Source of the DNA: Lactobacillus rodentium
GTDB taxonomy: Bacteria > Bacillota > Bacilli > Lactobacillales > Lactobacillaceae
Assembly: GCF_003423665.1 (NCBI RefSeq)
Contig: NZ_BFBY01000002.1
Location: 62,001-126,000, forward strand
Length of the DNA: 64,000 nt
Direction: 5' to 3'
Part shown: piece after piece, positions 40,773-50,329 of the stretch
Layout of the letters: each line of letters opens with the position of its first letter
Position numbering within the stretch: the stretch's first letter is position 1
Made by a program: the position numbers and the translations under genes
Notes under the pieces: generated by a model
Told to the model about the DNA's origin: nothing
What the model saw: the letters and a program-made list of their open reading frames with translations, nothing else
Database searches by the model: none

Positions 40773-41228
40773 TGATGAATATTCCTCAATCTTTACTTAA
40801 AAATAATTTGGTCAAGCACTTTTAAACATCAAAAGGTATTTAAAAAGTACTTTTTATTTTTGAAAAATTTTAAATAACATTAAACGATAATTGGCATTTT
40901 AGTAAGCCCTAAATCCAATTAAGGGTAAATTAAATACTTTATTATTGCAAGTTAAATAACAAATTCTTTTCCCTATAATTAGATAACGAATGTTGCAATA
41001 AATTAAAAATAGTAATCAATTAGGATGAATTAAATATAAAACTAAACCCTTGTATACCAGCTTTTTCTCAATTAAGTCAGACTCAAATAAACAAACCACG
41101 TTATATTGAAAAGGTGAGACCGACTAAAACAATTATGGTGTATAAAATAATTTCTTATGATCATAAAAAAATACCTCACAATCGTTAGATCTATGTCTAA
41201 CAATCATGAGGTACTTCATCGATTTTTA
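40773..41228. other. 456-bp intergenic region
   Basis: It holds the promoter region of the adhesin gene and the terminator of the ABC transporter operon. TTATTGCAA (40942-40950) and TTGCAATAA (40993-41001) form an inverted repeat of unknown meaning. No ORF with a start codon and ribosome site is found, and it lacks the TGCA-N24-TATG promoter motif. Confidence 0.6.
41164..41214 (-). terminator. Terminator of the osmolyte-type ABC importer operon
   Basis: TACCTCATGATTGTTAGA / TCTAACGATTGTGAGGTA, long stem with one mismatch, T7 on the minus strand. Confidence 0.88.
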
Positions 41229-42791
41229 TTATTTCTTCAATAATCCTTGTTGAATCAAGAAATCACGGGCAACTTTACTTACAGACTTGTGTTCAACTTT
41301 AACTTCATAGTTCATTGTCTGCATTTGTTCAGTAGTAATTTTACCAGCGAGTTTATTTAAAGCTTTGACAACTTTAGGATTTTCTTTGGCAAATTTATTT
41401 GTCATCAGTGGTGCCCCTTGATATGGTGGGAAATACTTCAAATCATCTTGGAGTAAAACTAATTTGTTTTGTTTTACTTCAGGATCAGTTGTATAACTAT
41501 CCACGATATTAGATTTACCTTGAGCAATCGCTTGATAGCGAATGCTTGCATCGGTACTTTTGATCGTAGCAAAGTCTAATTTATAAACTTTTTGCAATCC
41601 TGGGTAACCATCATTTTGACTAGCAAAATCAGTATCAAAGGTTGCATTAACCTTCTTATTGATCCTCTTCAAGTCGCTAATCTTAGTCAATTTATTTTCT
41701 TTGGCAAATTTTTCGGTTGTAGCTAGTGCGTAACCATTTTGGTAAGCCATTGGCTCTAAATAAGTCATTTGATATTGCTTATTTAAATCATCTTTAGCCT
41801 GTTTATAAACGGCTTTTGGATCATTACCGGTCTTTTTCCCAGTTTTGACAATTGTCTGTAAGACAGTGCCTGTGAATTCAGGGTAAATATCAATTTTGTC
41901 AGTCTTGAGAGCATTGAATAAAAAGTTGGTAGTACCAAAGTTTGGTTTCAAAACTACTTCAGTATGAGGATCATTAGCTTCAATCAAATCTTTATACATA
42001 TGAATCAAAAGATTTGGCTCTGTTCCCATCTTACCGCCAATGACAATTTTCTTAGTTTCAACCCGATGCGTTTGTGGCTGCGTGTGAGGTTTGACATAGT
42101 TGTTGTAAACGCTGGTTCCACCCCAAAAAAGTAATAACACTGCCACAAGGCCTAAACCAAATTTAGTACGAGTTTTATTTTTAGAGATAAAACTCAAGAA
42201 CCAAGAAAATACTAGGGCTAGCAATGCAGAAAGAATTGCTCCCAACAAGACCTCGGTGGAATTATCAGAATTGATACCTTGATAGATATAAGTACCAAGA
42301 CCACCACCACCAATTAAAGCAGCTAAAGTAGCGGTACCAATAATCATAACTAACGCAATCCTAATTCCTGAAAGAATCATTGGAAAAGCCAAAGGCCATT
42401 CTAATTTTTGAAATCTTTTCCATTTAGTAAGACCAAATGCTGTAGCTGCTTCTTTCAAATTATCAGGAATATTTTCTAAGCCTGAATAAGTATTTTGAAA
42501 AATTGGCATTAAGGCATAAAGCACTAAAGCGATAATTGCTGGTGTAGTTCCAATACCAACAAATGGTAATAATAAACCCAGGATAGCTAAACTAGGAATC
42601 GTTTGAATAATACCGGCAATTTGTAAGAAAAAGCCTGCAGCACGTTTATGGTTCCTAACAGCAAAGGCCAAAGGAATTGCAATAATCATCGCAATGAAGA
42701 GCGAGATCAATGAAATCCTAATGTGAACCAAGGTGGTAGCCCAAATTTGGTCATGATTTTCGACAATCATTTTTCCTAAAGAATTAATCAT
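41229..42791 (-). CDS. ABC importer permease fused to substrate-binding domain (OpuB/EgtU type)
   Basis: A 520-residue protein. Residues 1-240 hold about six membrane helices with the EAATAFGLTKWKRF coupling loop of osmoprotectant permeases. Residues of about 250-520 form a type II periplasmic-binding fold (VIGGKMGTEPNLLIHMYKDL) tethered outside. Fused permease-binding proteins of this type import glycine betaine, choline or carnitine (OpuB/OpuC class), or ergothioneine in EgtU of pneumococcus. The binding pocket cannot be decided here. It overlaps the ATPase gene by 8 nt. Confidence 0.85.
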   Translation of the reverse strand: MINSLGKMIVENHDQIWATTLVHIRISLISLFIAMIIAIPLAFAVRNHKRAAGFFLQIAGIIQTIPSLAILGLLLPFVGIGTTPAIIALVLYALMPIFQNTYSGLENIPDNLKEAATAFGLTKWKRFQKLEWPLAFPMILSGIRIALVMIIGTATLAALIGGGGLGTYIYQGINSDNSTEVLLGAILSALLALVFSWFLSFISKNKTRTKFGLGLVAVLLLFWGGTSVYNNYVKPHTQPQTHRVETKKIVIGGKMGTEPNLLIHMYKDLIEANDPHTEVVLKPNFGTTNFLFNALKTDKIDIYPEFTGTVLQTIVKTGKKTGNDPKAVYKQAKDDLNKQYQMTYLEPMAYQNGYALATTEKFAKENKLTKISDLKRINKKVNATFDTDFASQNDGYPGLQKVYKLDFATIKSTDASIRYQAIAQGKSNIVDSYTTDPEVKQNKLVLLQDDLKYFPPYQGAPLMTNKFAKENPKVVKALNKLAGKITTEQMQTMNYEVKVEHKSVSKVARDFLIQQGLLKK

Positions 42792-43746
42792 TGGCGCTCA
42801 CCCTCTTCAATAAAAATTTCCACACTTGTTTTGGTTCAATGACATAATCACCAAAACTCGTCTCCGCTACAAATAACTTATCAGGATTATCTGAACAATC
42901 TTTAATTAAGTCTTGGACATTATAAACGTGATAGTGAGGCAAGGTTTCTGTTTTTGGATAATACTTCACATCTACCCCAATTTCACTCTTTACTAATGTT
43001 TCCAAATCAAGTGCACTATGAGATTCGCTGCCCGCAAAGAAATTCTTAACAAATTCAGTTGCTGGGTGTTGTAAAATCTCTCTCGGTTTACCCACTTGTT
43101 CCAAATGACCTTCGTGAACTACTCCAATCTGGTTACCCATGCGAATTGCCTCATTCATATCATGTGTTACGAACATGATTGTGACATGGAAACGTTTTTG
43201 AAGTTTGAGTACTAAATCTTGTAATTGTTTCCGGACCACAGGATCAAGAGCAGAAAATGGTTCATCCATTAAAACCACCTTAGGATCACCTGCTAAAGCA
43301 CGGCCAATTCCTACCCTTTGTGCTTCACCACCAGATAATTGGTCTGGATATCGATCCAAATAAACTTCGGGATCCAGTTGCACTCCTTCAAGCACAGTCT
43401 TTTGTACTTTTAAGCGCTCCTTTTTAGTGAAACCCTTTCTTTGTTCAAGTGGTAAAGTGATATTTTCACCCACAGTTAAATTAGGAAACAAAGAAGCTGA
43501 CTGCAGAACATAGCCTGTCTTTTGTCTTAATTCTCTTAAATTATAATCTTTGATATTTTTATCATTATAAAAAATATTGCCACTGCTAGGTTCAATAAGA
43601 CGATTGAACATCTTAAGCAAGGTAGTTTTACCACTACCACTTGGACCTACCAAAACGAATATTTCACCATCTTTAACGGTAAATGAAACATCGTCCAAAA
43701 TCATTCGTTCTCCATATTTTTTGGAGATTTGTTCATATTTAATCAT
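42784..43746 (-). CDS. ABC importer ATPase (OpuBA/EgtV type)
   Basis: A 320-residue ATPase with Walker A GPSGSGKTT (about 34-42), Q loop YVLQSASLF, signature LSGGEAQRVGIGRA and Walker B VVLMDEPFSALD. Residues 240-320 form an extension after the nucleotide domain. CBS domains sit at this place in osmo-regulated OpuAA-type proteins, but the extension here is short and the CBS pattern is not obvious. It is the first gene of the two-gene operon. It energises uptake by the fused permease-binding protein encoded downstream. Confidence 0.88.
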   Translation of the reverse strand: MIKYEQISKKYGERMILDDVSFTVKDGEIFVLVGPSGSGKTTLLKMFNRLIEPSSGNIFYNDKNIKDYNLRELRQKTGYVLQSASLFPNLTVGENITLPLEQRKGFTKKERLKVQKTVLEGVQLDPEVYLDRYPDQLSGGEAQRVGIGRALAGDPKVVLMDEPFSALDPVVRKQLQDLVLKLQKRFHVTIMFVTHDMNEAIRMGNQIGVVHEGHLEQVGKPREILQHPATEFVKNFFAGSESHSALDLETLVKSEIGVDVKYYPKTETLPHYHVYNVQDLIKDCSDNPDKLFVAETSFGDYVIEPKQVWKFLLKRVSAND

Positions 43747-43817
43747 TCTGTTTTCCTTAATCCTTGCATTCTTTACTTAATTCTTTCATAGCAGAACTAC
43801 GAACACAAGTTTTAAAA

Positions 43818-44636
43818 CTAATTCAAATACTTCTTAATATAATCTTCTAAAACCTTGAAGACCCCATTTTCGGAGTTTTTGGGAGCGATATAACGCGCAA
43901 CTTGTTTAACTTCATCCATGCCATTTTCCATCGCGTAAGAATATTTAGCTAGCTTAAGCATTTCAATATCATTACCGCCATCACCAAAGGCAATTAAGTC
44001 TTCCCCAGTTAAACCAAATTTAGCCAGAAGTTCTTTTAAGCCTTCGGCCTTACTTACACCATAAGCATCAACGTCAACCGCAAAGTCAGCTGAGCCGTAA
44101 GCAGAAATCACCTTACCATATTTATCGTTAATGGCTTTTTGAATATCTGGTGCATTTTTACCACCACAATTAAAGGTAATTTGCACAAAATCTTCATCAG
44201 GTAAATCTTCCCACTTATCGAGCTCACCGACATCCCCAGCAAAATAAGCCAAGAATTTTTTCTCTTCTTCGGGCGCACTCTTGAGCACATAAGCTTTACC
44301 AGGACCAAACACTAAGGTTGTAACGCCGTTATAAGTTCTTTCACCAAAGGCTACAGTGGCTAGAATCAAGTCACGCTTAATTGGAGTGATACCAATTTGT
44401 TTACCTTCTGCAATTAAACGTGCACCATTTACCGTTACAAAATCCATCCGATCTCTAAAATCAACAAAATCTTGCTTTAAGCGTGCATAAGGTCGACCAG
44501 AGGCAACAATAAAATGAACCCCTTCTTTTTCAAAGATAGATAAAATTTTGGCAAATTCTTCATGGTCAAAATCTCTTTTTTCGTTTAAAAAGGTTCCATC
44601 CATATCAACGGCCACTGCTTTAAAAGGTAATGTCAT
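43818..44636 (-). CDS. Cof-type HAD-superfamily phosphatase
   Basis: A 272-residue cytosolic protein. Motif I is VAVDMDGTFLN (Asp10 nucleophile, Asp12 acid/base), motif II VASGRPY, and motif IV FGDGGNDIEMLKLA, with a large C2-type cap between. Cof-type enzymes dephosphorylate sugar phosphates, pyridoxal phosphate or flavin intermediates; the true substrate is not predictable. Single gene, between the ABC operon and the MFS/YjeM genes. Confidence 0.88.
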   Translation of the reverse strand: MTLPFKAVAVDMDGTFLNEKRDFDHEEFAKILSIFEKEGVHFIVASGRPYARLKQDFVDFRDRMDFVTVNGARLIAEGKQIGITPIKRDLILATVAFGERTYNGVTTLVFGPGKAYVLKSAPEEEKKFLAYFAGDVGELDKWEDLPDEDFVQITFNCGGKNAPDIQKAINDKYGKVISAYGSADFAVDVDAYGVSKAEGLKELLAKFGLTGEDLIAFGDGGNDIEMLKLAKYSYAMENGMDEVKQVARYIAPKNSENGVFKVLEDYIKKYLN

Positions 44637-44720
44637 TGTTTGTTTCCTCCTTCAAATACTTACTTATATTATTTAATGCTTTATTTTGCATTATGTAAAT
44701 ATCTCAGAATTATTTTTCAT

Positions 44721-44752
44721 AAAAAAAGTATAACGTTTTAACGTTATACTGT
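44721..44752 (-). terminator. Terminator after the MFS transporter gene
   Basis: AGTATAACGTT / AACGTTATACT perfect stem, T7 on the minus strand. Confidence 0.85.
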
Positions 44753-44761
44753 CGTTATACT

Positions 44762-45937
44762 TTAATGATGATCAATTGCTCCGTTTAACCGTTTATGATA
44801 AATCAAGTAAACAATTATCATAAATGGAATTTCAATTAATAAAACTAGATAGAATAAGCTATGTGGAATTTTTGCTGCTAATACCCCACCAAGCATTGGT
44901 CCAAAGGCCATCGCAATATCCATACCCAAATAAAATGTGGCTGTGGCTAAACCTTGTTCTTCCATTGGAGCTAATAATAAAGCAGTTGATTGCAAGACTG
45001 AGTAAATTACACCATATCCTACTGCTAAAGCTAACGCAGCTAAACCCATGATCCAGTCATTAAACATATAAGTAGCCGCAATTAAGAAAACAATCATGGC
45101 TACAATACTAATCCAGAACCAGCGACCAAATCGAACGGTATCAAAATCTTTCTTGAGTACAGTTCTAATAATTAATAAAGCAATTGCATAAATAATAAAG
45201 AATGATCCCACAGAGATATTTAAGTGGCGATAAGTTGCGTACATCACAATATCAGCCTGCGTGATAAAGTATGGAAAGGCAAAAAGCATAATTAAAATCC
45301 CAACAGGGATAGAATCTCGCTGAATAATTTTGAACTTCCTTTGCCTTTGATCAGCTTGCTTTTGTTGAGGCTGGCCTTTATCGCCCACAAATTGAATCAT
45401 AATCACCATCAATAAGGCAGCCAAAGCGGCAATTGCCAAAGACCAGCGATAGCCAATAACTTTATATAAGTTAATCGACATTGCGGGAGCCACTGCCATT
45501 GCTAACGCATTCATCAAGCCATAAAAACCCATTGCCTGACCAACATTTGCCCGCGGTACCAGCATGGAAAGCCAAGTTGCCATACAAACGGTCGCCAAAA
45601 CAAAGCCAACACCATTAATTAGTCTAAATATTAAAAGCCAAGCACCAGATGGTGAAAAACAATATCCCCCAACACCAATAAAAATCAAAATACCACCAAT
45701 AAAAGATAATTGATATTTTGAAAAACGATCAGTTAAGTTTCCTGCTACTGGACGTAAAAACATGGAAATAATACTCATCATCCCCGTAATTACTCCGGCA
45801 AAAATGGTACTTGCCCCCAAATCAAGGGCAAAACCATTAATTAATGGTGTCACAAACATTACTGAAAACATAAAGAAAAACGAGGCCGCCATTACTAGCA
45901 CCACGTCTTTCGTATAGATTGATTTAGATTTCTTCAA
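44762..45937 (-). CDS. MFS transporter (drug/metabolite efflux type)
   Basis: A 391-residue protein with 12 predicted membrane helices. The loop between helices 2 and 3 has RPVAGNLTDRFSK, the MFS A-motif (GxLaDRxgr-like). Short cytoplasmic central loop, no extended ends. It resembles DHA-type efflux permeases more than sugar importers, but the substrate is open. It lies 25 nt downstream of the YjeM-like permease gene and is likely cotranscribed with it. Confidence 0.82.
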   Translation of the reverse strand: MKKSKSIYTKDVVLVMAASFFFMFSVMFVTPLINGFALDLGASTIFAGVITGMMSIISMFLRPVAGNLTDRFSKYQLSFIGGILIFIGVGGYCFSPSGAWLLIFRLINGVGFVLATVCMATWLSMLVPRANVGQAMGFYGLMNALAMAVAPAMSINLYKVIGYRWSLAIAALAALLMVIMIQFVGDKGQPQQKQADQRQRKFKIIQRDSIPVGILIMLFAFPYFITQADIVMYATYRHLNISVGSFFIIYAIALLIIRTVLKKDFDTVRFGRWFWISIVAMIVFLIAATYMFNDWIMGLAALALAVGYGVIYSVLQSTALLLAPMEEQGLATATFYLGMDIAMAFGPMLGGVLAAKIPHSLFYLVLLIEIPFMIIVYLIYHKRLNGAIDHH

Positions 45938-45962
45938 ATCTAGGTCTCCTATTAGTTAATTT

Positions 45963-47453
45963 TTACTTATTCTTACGTTCTTGGTAGGAATAATAAATCC
46001 AAGCTACAATTCCAAAAGCTACTGGTCCAATTGCTGTCCAGAATGAAGTCATATAATCGCCAGTAAATAATGGTTCGATACAAGTAAAGATAATACCGAT
46101 TGCCACTACTAACCAAACTACTGTCGTAATTGTCCAGACTTTTTTCATCCCAGTTACAAAGACAAAGGGACGATCGAGGTCTTTTTTCATCTTAAAGAAT
46201 GGAAAGGCACCGATTAAGAAGAGGTATGGAGCTGATGAAGAAACATTCATCATATCCATTAAGATAGTATAAAATTGTCCAGCCGCATTACCACCAAAGG
46301 CAATGAACAAAATAATGACACTAACAATTAATGCTTGAACCCACATACCGCGTTCAGGCATGTTGTGCTTGTTTAACTTCGTTAAGCCTTTTGGTAAAAG
46401 CTTAGGATCACAACCTTCAATAAAGGACTTAATTGGTGAATAAACCATCAAGAAAGCAGCTGAGATACCAGCTAAAACATCAGCAATACCAGCAAATCTT
46501 GAAAAGATTACTCCTAAAGTTGCGGCAGTACTATGTGAAAGGCCCAAACTATGACCCATAACAAGACCCAAATTGTTGATCAAAACATATTCAACATTGG
46601 CCAAGTCAACATTTTTGCTAGCCAAAGCATGGTTCCAGTTAACTGCCACCCCACACATTAAAATGTTAAAGACATAAAGTGCAGTCATCAAAACCATGGC
46701 AATAATCAAGGCTTTGGGATAAGTTTTTTCAGGTTTATCTACTGAATCAATCACACCTGATGAAGTTTCCAAACCACCATAAGCAAATAAAGCATAAACA
46801 ATGAATGAAATAACTGCAATTGGACTTTGGAAAGCTGGATTCGGTGAATGAACCAAATTAGTTGTGGTTAATGGTTCGGCAAGTTGACCATGATTAAGAA
46901 AGAAGACGATCAAAGATACTACCATAAAACCGATTGCGATCGCTAAGGTAAAGAAACCACCAATGTTACTTACAAAGGCAATTTTATCAACACCTTTAGC
47001 TGCACAAAAAGTAACAACGACTAAGAAAACTACTTCAAGCACACCTAAAAGTTGAGTCGAAGTCAAGATATTTCCTAAATGCCAACTTTGGGTGGTATCG
47101 TGACCAAAAATTGCAGTTGATAATGATACCAGGAAGAATTGAGTTGATGACACAAGCCAGACAACCCAAGCAGCGAGCCAAATGAAAGTTCCGATAAAGG
47201 ATGTTTTTTCACTAACTGAGCCACGTAGCCAAGAAAAAATTCCTCCTTTAGCACCCTTAAAAGTTGCTCCATATTCGGCGAACATTAATGCAGATGGGAT
47301 AAAGAACAGTACCGCAGTTAAGATATACCACAAAATACTGGCGTAACCCATTTGATAATAAGCTGTCAATGAATTACTAAATCCAAAGATAGCTGAGAAA
47401 ATCATCAAAACTAAAGCACCGGTCTTTAGCTTGACGCCATTTTTCTGATCCAT
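45963..47453 (-). CDS. yjeM: YjeM-type amino acid transporter (APC superfamily)
   Basis: A 496-residue permease with 12 helices. The N-terminus LVLMIFSAIFGFSNSLTAYY and the following MFAEYGATFKGAKGGIFSW agree with the YjeM subgroup of glutamate/GABA-type APC antiporters. TM1 has FGFSNS instead of the usual GSG motif, which is a subgroup trait. Substrate is not established. Likely first gene of an operon with the MFS transporter at 44762-45937. Confidence 0.82.
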   Translation of the reverse strand: MDQKNGVKLKTGALVLMIFSAIFGFSNSLTAYYQMGYASILWYILTAVLFFIPSALMFAEYGATFKGAKGGIFSWLRGSVSEKTSFIGTFIWLAAWVVWLVSSTQFFLVSLSTAIFGHDTTQSWHLGNILTSTQLLGVLEVVFLVVVTFCAAKGVDKIAFVSNIGGFFTLAIAIGFMVVSLIVFFLNHGQLAEPLTTTNLVHSPNPAFQSPIAVISFIVYALFAYGGLETSSGVIDSVDKPEKTYPKALIIAMVLMTALYVFNILMCGVAVNWNHALASKNVDLANVEYVLINNLGLVMGHSLGLSHSTAATLGVIFSRFAGIADVLAGISAAFLMVYSPIKSFIEGCDPKLLPKGLTKLNKHNMPERGMWVQALIVSVIILFIAFGGNAAGQFYTILMDMMNVSSSAPYLFLIGAFPFFKMKKDLDRPFVFVTGMKKVWTITTVVWLVVAIGIIFTCIEPLFTGDYMTSFWTAIGPVAFGIVAWIYYSYQERKNK

Positions 47454-47548
47454 AAAAAATAAAACTCCTTTTTGTAAAACACCTATTTTATTATGGTCCT
47501 ACTTTTAATTATTTTCAAAGATTTAACGAAATTAATTTTAATTTTTAT

Positions 47549-47586
47549 AAAAAAATAGCGACTACTTTTTCAAGTAATCGCTATTG
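47549..47586 (-). terminator. glnA terminator
   Basis: ATAGCGATTACTTG / AAGTAGTCGCTAT stem, T7 on the minus strand. Confidence 0.85.
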
Positions 47587-47608
47587 TTAATCTTATTTAG
47601 GTAAAAGA

Positions 47609-48943
47609 TTAATAGTTAATATACATCTTTCTTTCCCAATCAGAAACTGATTGGGTGTATTGTGCCCATTCATATTCTTTAGATTCAATAAAACTATGAG
47701 TTAAGTGGTCACCTAATGCTTCTTGCATTAACTCATCTTCCTTAAATGCCTTAATCGCATTGTGAAGAGTTGAAGGAAGTGGTTTAATACCACGTTTAGC
47801 TCTTTCTTCTTCACTCATTTCGAAGACATTTGAAGTAATAGGTTCCATTGGCATCTTTTCTTGCTTAATTCCATCTAATCCAGCTTTGAGAACTGCGGCT
47901 AATAATAAGTATGGGTTAGCCATTGGATCAGCAGAACGCATTTCCAAACGAGTACCAACTTCATCAGCATCAGGAATACGAACAAGCGGTGAACGATTCT
48001 TGGTTGCCCATGAAATATATACAGGTGCTTCAAAACCTGGAATTAAACGTTTATATGAGTTAACAGTTGGATTAGCAATTGCAGTAATTGCACGTGCATG
48101 TTCCAAAATACCATTTAAGAAGTATAAAGCAGTCTTTGATAAGTGGTATTCACCATCTTTATCATAAAAGACATTCTTGCCATCCTTAAATAGTGACATA
48201 TTAGTATGCATCCCGTTACCAGCAGCACCTTCAAGTGGTTTAGCCATAAAGGTAGCTACTAAACCATGCTTGCGAGCAATAGTTCTTACCACCATCTTGA
48301 AAGTTTGAACACGGTCAGCAGTTGTTAAGGCATCATCAAACTTAAAGTCAATTTCTTGTTGGCCTTCCCCTACTTCGTGGTGAGCAGCTTCAACTTCAAA
48401 ACCAATTTTTTCTAAAGTTTCCACAATGTCACGACGACATCTTGCACCTTCATCATCAGAAGTCATATCAAAGTAAGAAGCATGATCGGGAACTTCAGTA
48501 GTCCATTCGCCATTTTCACCCATCTTGAAGAGGTGGAATTCTGCTTCAAAACCAATATCAAAAGTAGAAAAGCCCATGTCTTTCATTTCTTTGACAACAC
48601 GCTTCAAATTGTTGCGGGGATCACCTTCAAATGGTTCACCATTAGTCTTATAAACGTCACAGATTAAGCGACCAATCTTACCATCCTCAGTATCCCAAGG
48701 TAAAATCATCCAAGTTGAAAAGTCTGGATGTAATACCATATCACTTTCTTCAATTCTAACGAAACCTTCAATTGAAGAACCATCAAAGCGAATATCATTA
48801 GTTAAAACTTTTTCTAATTGACTAGTTGGAACTTCTACGCTTTTCATTGTTCCATTTACATCAGTAAAAGCTAAACGTAAAAATCGAACGTCATTATCTT
48901 TAACGCTCTTTCTAATATCTTCAGCACTAATTTGTTTTGTCAT
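47609..48943 (-). CDS. glnA: Glutamine synthetase type I
   Basis: A 444-residue GSI-alpha enzyme that makes glutamine from glutamate, ammonia and ATP. Signatures seen are [17 protein letters not shown] near residue 55, the metal-site EAEFHLF, the ATP-site [19 protein letters not shown] and [15 protein letters not shown]. The start is set at the ATG giving [10 protein letters not shown]; a GTG three codons earlier lacks spacing for the ribosome site. The adenylylation-type Tyr region of GSI-beta is absent, as in other Firmicutes. It is downstream of miaA and ynbB but has its own promoter. Confidence 0.95.
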   Translation of the reverse strand: MTKQISAEDIRKSVKDNDVRFLRLAFTDVNGTMKSVEVPTSQLEKVLTNDIRFDGSSIEGFVRIEESDMVLHPDFSTWMILPWDTEDGKIGRLICDVYKTNGEPFEGDPRNNLKRVVKEMKDMGFSTFDIGFEAEFHLFKMGENGEWTTEVPDHASYFDMTSDDEGARCRRDIVETLEKIGFEVEAAHHEVGEGQQEIDFKFDDALTTADRVQTFKMVVRTIARKHGLVATFMAKPLEGAAGNGMHTNMSLFKDGKNVFYDKDGEYHLSKTALYFLNGILEHARAITAIANPTVNSYKRLIPGFEAPVYISWATKNRSPLVRIPDADEVGTRLEMRSADPMANPYLLLAAVLKAGLDGIKQEKMPMEPITSNVFEMSEEERAKRGIKPLPSTLHNAIKAFKEDELMQEALGDHLTHSFIESKEYEWAQYTQSVSDWERKMYINY

Positions 48944-48959
48944 TGTACACACCTATCTA

Positions 48960-49051
48960 AAGGACTTTAAATTGGTATAGTCCTCAAAAACAACTTTTTT
49001 GCTTTGTGCTAAGCACATCTAAACAATAGCAAAAGAAATTGGTATCGTCAA
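48960..49051 (-). promoter_or_regulatory. glnA promoter and leader hairpins
   Basis: TTGACG (49046-49051), 17 nt, TATTGT (49023-49028) on the minus strand. The leader of about 70 nt contains TGTGCTTAGCACA, a palindrome near the start point, and AGGACT / AGTCCT, a hairpin. No clear GlnR box (TGTNAN7TNACA) is visible. Confidence 0.55.
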
Positions 49052-49081
49052 TTAAAAGTGAAAAGATATTTTAAAATAATT

Positions 49082-50329
49082 TTAATCTTTAAAATAAATT
49101 GCTCTAACTGCCGCCGTAATTGCTAACTTAACATGCGCATAAGTTAGCCCACCTTGCATATAAACCACATATGGAGGTCTAATTGGTCCATCAGCTGAAA
49201 ACTCAACTGTTGAACCTTCCACAAATGATCCAGCTGCCATAATAATTTTGTCTTCATAACCAGGTTGTTCACTAGGAACTGGCGATACAAATGAATCAAT
49301 TGGTGAATTAGCCTGAATTTGTTGCACAAATTGAATCATTTTATCAGGATCATTAAAAATAATGGCTTGAATTAAATCGGTTCTTGGTTCGTTCCATTTT
49401 GGTGAAACATCCGCACCCATCTTTTCTAATAGTGCGGCACTATAAATCGCGCCTTTAATTGCACTTCCGGTAGTGGTTGGGGCCATAAAGAGTCCTTGAT
49501 AAAAGTCACGATTATTATTTAACGTAGCTCCTTCATCACGGCCAATACCTGCTGCGGTCAATCTAAAAGTTGCATTTTCGACATATTCTTTCTTACCAAC
49601 AATATAACCACCAATTTTAGCAAAACCACCACCAGCATTTTTAATTAGAGATCCTGCCATTAAATCAGCACCATACTCAGTTGGTTCATGTTTTTCAGAA
49701 AATTCGCCATAACAGTTATCAATAAAGACAATACTTTTTGGTGATGCCTTTTTAACCATTTTAATCATTTTTTTGATTTTTTGAACCGTAAAACTTTGAC
49801 GAGGATCATAGCCACGAGAACGCTGAATTACCACCATTTTTGGTTGATGTTGCGCTAAAAATTGGGGTGCTTGCTCATAATCGACATCACCATCTTTTAG
49901 TGGGATGTAAGAGAACTTAACGCCATATTGGGCTAAACTTCCTCGCTTATCGCCAGCCATACCAATTACTTCTTGCATGGTGTCATATGGCATCCCTGTT
50001 AAATAAGTTAATTCGTCACCTGGAACCAAATTACCTGCCATTGCTGTAGCTAGAGTGTGAGTCCCCGAGACAAATTGCGACCGTACTAAAGCATCTTCAG
50101 TTTTAAAAATTTGTGCATAAATTTGATCTAATTTATCACGACCTTCATCATTATTACCATATCCAGTAGTTCCCAAAAGGTCACTTTCGGCTACTTGATG
50201 ATCTTTGAAGGCCTGTAAAACCTTATTTTGGTTATATAAAATTTGGTCATCGATTTCTTTTAACCGTGGATCAATCATTGCATCAACGTCTCTAACAATT
50301 TTTTGTAATTTATCAGGTAAATTATTCAT
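49082..50329 (-). CDS. ynbB: YnbB-type PLP-dependent methionine gamma-lyase-like protein
   Basis: A 415-residue fold-type I PLP enzyme of the aluminium-resistance/YnbB group. The cofactor Lys is in GSLIKNAGGG; the strand before it is IVFIDNCYGEF, with the Asp that holds the pyridine nitrogen. It is close to cystathionine gamma-lyase-type enzymes, but its reaction in Firmicutes is not settled. It overlaps the end of miaA by 8 nt and precedes glnA, an order conserved with Bacillus subtilis. Confidence 0.88.
   Translation of the reverse strand: MNNLPDKLQKIVRDVDAMIDPRLKEIDDQILYNQNKVLQAFKDHQVAESDLLGTTGYGNNDEGRDKLDQIYAQIFKTEDALVRSQFVSGTHTLATAMAGNLVPGDELTYLTGMPYDTMQEVIGMAGDKRGSLAQYGVKFSYIPLKDGDVDYEQAPQFLAQHQPKMVVIQRSRGYDPRQSFTVQKIKKMIKMVKKASPKSIVFIDNCYGEFSEKHEPTEYGADLMAGSLIKNAGGGFAKIGGYIVGKKEYVENATFRLTAAGIGRDEGATLNNNRDFYQGLFMAPTTTGSAIKGAIYSAALLEKMGADVSPKWNEPRTDLIQAIIFNDPDKMIQFVQQIQANSPIDSFVSPVPSEQPGYEDKIIMAAGSFVEGSTVEFSADGPIRPPYVVYMQGGLTYAHVKLAITAAVRAIYFKD

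Noticed and set aside
41035-41190. Open plus-strand frame with SQLSQTQINKPRYIEKV in the gap before the ABC operon
   Set aside because: No start codon or ribosome site precedes it and it runs into the terminator of the next operon. It could be a remnant, but nothing supports a product.
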